Shown here one piece after another: positions 61,804 through 64,000 of a DNA stretch of 64,000 bases. Location: positions 40,385 through 104,384 of the forward strand of contig NZ_JBAKHX010000021.1 in NCBI RefSeq assembly GCF_036906915.1. Reading direction: 5' to 3'. Position numbers and translations under genes: made by a program. The notes below the pieces were generated by a model that saw only the letters and a program-made list of their open reading frames with translations, did no database searches and had not been told where the DNA came from. Source of the DNA: Phytohabitans sp036906915 (GTDB taxonomy: Bacteria > Actinomycetota > Actinomycetes > Mycobacteriales > Micromonosporaceae). The first letter of the stretch is position 1; every line of letters starts with the position of its first letter.

Positions 61804-63153
61804 GTGATCAAGCTCAGCGCGTTCGGGTGGCGGCACGCCGGCCGGAAACGGTGGGCGCTGCGCGACCTCGACCTGCGGGTCGAGCGCGGCGAGCGGGTGC
61901 TCCTGCTCGGGCCCTCGGGCGCCGGCAAGAGCACGCTGCTCGCCGCGCTCGCCGGCCTGCTCGCCGCCGACTCCGGTGAACGCGAAGGCACCGTCGACGT
62001 CGACGGGCGGGCCGGCATCCTCTTCCAGGACCCCGAGACGCAGCTCGTCATGGCGCGCTCCGGCGATGACGTGGCGTTCGGGCCCGAAAACCTCGGCGTA
62101 CCGCCGGACCAGATCTGGCCGCGCGTCGACGAGGCGCTGCGGCGGGTCGGCTTCCCCTATGGCCGAGACCGCCCCACCGCGGCCCTGTCCGGCGGCGAAC
62201 AGCAGCGCCTCGCGCTCGCCGGCGCCCTCGCGCTCCGCCCCGACGTGCTGCTGCTCGACGAGCCCACCGCCAACCTCGACCCCGAAGGCGCCGACCTTGT
62301 GCGCGGCGCGCTTGCCCGGGCCCTCGACCCCGACAGCACGCTGATCCTCGTCGAGCACCGGGTCGCCGAGGCGCTGCCGCTCGTCGACCGGGTCGTCGTG
62401 CTGGAGCCGGGCGGCGGCGTGCGCGCGGACGGCCCCCCCGAGAAGGTGTTCGCAGAGCACGGCGACCGGCTCGCCGAAGCGGGTGTGTGGGTGCCGGGCC
62501 ATCCAGTGCCGCCGCGGCGCGCCGTCCGCGCGCCGGGAAAGGCGCTGCTGTGCGCGGAAAAGGTCGCCCTTCGCGATCGCTTGGCCGCCACCGATCTGAC
62601 GGTACTGGAGAACGAGGCGCTCGCGGTCCTCGGGCCGAACGGCGCCGGCAAGTCCACATTGGCCCTCATATTGGGTGGCCTTCTCAAGCCCACCGAGGGC
62701 CGGGTGCGCGCGACCGAGGCGTTGGCCGGCAGCGAGGCGGCAACTCCCCCGCACCGCTGGCGGGCGCGCGCACTGGCACGGCGGATCGGTTCGGTCTTCC
62801 AGGATCCCGAGCACCAGTTCGTCACCGCACGGGTCCGCGACGAACTCGCCATCGGCGCCGATCCATCCACTGTGGACGTACTATTGGGACGGTTGCATTT
62901 GGACCGGCTGGCCGGTGCCAACCCGTACACCTTGTCAGGTGGCGAGGCGCGGCGGCTGAGCGTCGCGACGGCGCTGGCGGCGGCGCCACGCCTGCTGATT
63001 CTGGACGAGCCCACGTTCGGCCAGGACCGGCGCACGTGGATCGAGCTGGTCGACCTGCTGGCCGACCTGCGCGACGCCGGCCACGGCGTCGTCGCCGTCA
63101 CCCACGACCGCGACTTCGTCGAGGCCCTCGCCGACCGCACGGTGACGTTATGA
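61804..63153 (+). CDS. ykoD: ECF transporter dual ATP-binding protein YkoD
   Basis: This 449-residue protein contains two ABC ATPase domains in tandem. The first has GPSGAGKSTLLAAL, LSGGEQQRLALAGAL and LLLDEPTANLDPEG. The second (from about residue 260) has GPNGAGKSTLALIL, LSGGEARRLSVATAL and LLILDEPTFGQD. Such fused EcfA-EcfA' proteins power vitamin uptake. The GTG start is at 61804, and the stop overlaps the EcfT gene (ATGA). Confidence 0.93.
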   Translation: MIKLSAFGWRHAGRKRWALRDLDLRVERGERVLLLGPSGAGKSTLLAALAGLLAADSGEREGTVDVDGRAGILFQDPETQLVMARSGDDVAFGPENLGVPPDQIWPRVDEALRRVGFPYGRDRPTAALSGGEQQRLALAGALALRPDVLLLDEPTANLDPEGADLVRGALARALDPDSTLILVEHRVAEALPLVDRVVVLEPGGGVRADGPPEKVFAEHGDRLAEAGVWVPGHPVPPRRAVRAPGKALLCAEKVALRDRLAATDLTVLENEALAVLGPNGAGKSTLALILGGLLKPTEGRVRATEALAGSEAATPPHRWRARALARRIGSVFQDPEHQFVTARVRDELAIGADPSTVDVLLGRLHLDRLAGANPYTLSGGEARRLSVATALAAAPRLLILDEPTFGQDRRTWIELVDLLADLRDAGHGVVAVTHDRDFVEALADRTVTL

Positions 63154-63920
63154 ACGGGATACTCGCGCGCCGCAACCCAGTCGCCAAGCTGGCCGCGGCA
63201 CTGGTCTTCACACTCGCGCTCGTCGTGACGCTCGACCCGCTGACCCCTGCCATCGCGATCGGGATCGAATTGGCGGTGGTCCCGCTGTTCGGGCTGAGCT
63301 ACCGCACACTGGCCCGGCGCGCGTGGCCGCTGCTACTGAGCGCTCTCGGCGTGGTGGTGACGATCGTGCTGTTCGCGGCCGACCGCAGCGGTGACCGGCT
63401 TTTCGACATCGGCCCGGTGGTCGTCACGACCGGGGTCCTCACCGCGGCGCTGGGCCTGGCCCTGCGCGTCGTGGCGATCGCCCTGCCCGGCGTGCTGGTC
63501 TTCGCGTCCACCGACCCGACCGACCTCGCCGACGCGCTGGTGCAGAACGCCCGCGCACCGCACCGATTCGCGATCGGGGCGCTGGCGGCATTCCGGCTGG
63601 CGCCGCTGATGCGGCAGGAGTGGCAGGAGCTGACCATGGCCCGGCGCGCCCGCGGGATCGACGCCGGCCGCAACCCGGTGGCCGCGCTGCGCCTCTTCGC
63701 GTCGACGTCGTTCGCGCTGCTGGTAGGCGCGATCAGGCGCGGCACCCGGCTGGCGACCGCCATGGACGCGCGCGGCTTCGACTCGGGCACACCCCGCACA
63801 TACGCCCGCGTCCAACACTTCCGCCTGGCGGATGCCGCCTTGATCGCCGCCGCGATGGCGGTAGCGACCGCCACTCTGGCAATCTCCGTAGCCGCCAACA
63901 CCTTCCGCCCCCTCCTCTAA
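63150..63920 (+). CDS. ykoC: ECF transporter transmembrane (T) component YkoC
   Basis: This 256-residue EcfT protein has N-terminal helices (LAAALVFTLALVVTLDPLTP) and a long coupling helix region with two Ala-Arg-Gly-type signatures (MARRARGIDAG and MDARGFDSG) that bind the ATPases. It completes the thiamine-precursor transporter. A 14-bp tandem repeat begins right after its stop. Confidence 0.92.
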   Translation: MNGILARRNPVAKLAAALVFTLALVVTLDPLTPAIAIGIELAVVPLFGLSYRTLARRAWPLLLSALGVVVTIVLFAADRSGDRLFDIGPVVVTTGVLTAALGLALRVVAIALPGVLVFASTDPTDLADALVQNARAPHRFAIGALAAFRLAPLMRQEWQELTMARRARGIDAGRNPVAALRLFASTSFALLVGAIRRGTRLATAMDARGFDSGTPRTYARVQHFRLADAALIAAAMAVATATLAISVAANTFRPLL

Positions 63921-63921
63921 C

Positions 63922-64000
63922 CACCCCCGCCCGCACGCCCCCGCCCGCACGCCCCCGCCCGCACGCCCCCGCCCGCACGCCCCCGCCCGCACGCCCCCGC
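63922..64000. repeat. Tandem 14-bp C-rich repeat running off the window
   Basis: The unit GCACGCCCCCGCCC repeats every 14 bases at 63933, 63947, 63961, 63975 and 63989, with a partial unit from 63922. The right boundary is outside the window. It immediately follows the ykoC stop, the same position relative to a gene end as the 16-bp array next to rsdA. Confidence 0.85.

Noticed and set aside
62487..63150. 5' part of the frame leading into ykoC
   Set aside because: It is out-of-frame sequence inside ykoD; ykoC starts at the ATG overlapping the ykoD stop.

Overview
The window is high-GC actinobacterial chromosome. GTG starts and ATGA/GTGA overlaps are frequent. It carries a complete mce operon, a SigD/RsdA pair, CsoR, Zur and SmtB-type regulators, a DivIVA-like protein, a ykoEDC thiamine transporter and CBM2-bearing secreted proteins. 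The gene set fits a filamentous or spore-forming actinomycete, most likely of the Micromonosporaceae type. That placement is inferred from gene content and was not tested. No rRNA, tRNA, CRISPR array, integrase or insertion sequence was found.

Left part (1-11.5 kb): the 5' part of a drug-type ABC ATPase gene diverges from a ROK regulator across a perfect operator-like palindrome. dnaG and a coupled small gene follow on the minus strand. Next is a DUF4956 / VTC-type polyphosphate polymerase / CotH kinase operon. A secreted HELAH metalloprotease with its own CBM2 domain lies convergent to it, with an FHA gene between them and a CebR-like operator upstream of the protease. A CsoR/CopZ copper pair follows.

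11.5-16.1 kb: a compact minus-strand operon encodes an acyl carrier protein, a ketosynthase, a ketosynthase-like partner lacking the catalytic Cys, and a benzoate-CoA-ligase-like enzyme fused to a thioesterase. It looks like a minimal type II synthase with an aryl-acid loading and release enzyme. An 868-bp gene-free stretch follows, holding two tandem-repeat arrays and two copies of a long palindrome. The palindrome recurs near 36.7 kb and 49.5 kb.

17-29.2 kb: SigD and its membrane anti-sigma factor RsdA diverge from a complete mce operon (ATPase, two YrbE permeases, MceA-F, two Mce-associated proteins). SigD-like promoter motifs (GTAAC-N16/17-CGAY) face both ways in the shared intergenic region.

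29-38 kb: a patchwork of accessory genes: DUF2087, a GH26-like secreted glycosidase, an aminotransferase, an MFS exporter, an aminoglycoside-phosphotransferase-like protein, RidA, SHOCT and a DivIVA-like coiled coil. Signs of decay include a trmO remnant, a doubly frameshifted hydrolase and, at 41.8 kb, a roadblock/LC7 remnant.

37.6-64 kb: mostly conserved backbone: dgt, a GDP-mannose pyrophosphorylase, ppdK, dusB, an XdhC-like protein, glyS, znuACB under a Zur box, smtB-zur, an acyl-CoA dehydrogenase, a DUF1980 protein with its permease, and a TPP riboswitch controlling ykoEDC. The window ends inside a third C-rich tandem repeat. The glyS / smtB-zur order matches M. tuberculosis, but dgt and dnaG, adjacent there, are about 34 kb apart here. 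This suggests the stretch in between is an accessory island.
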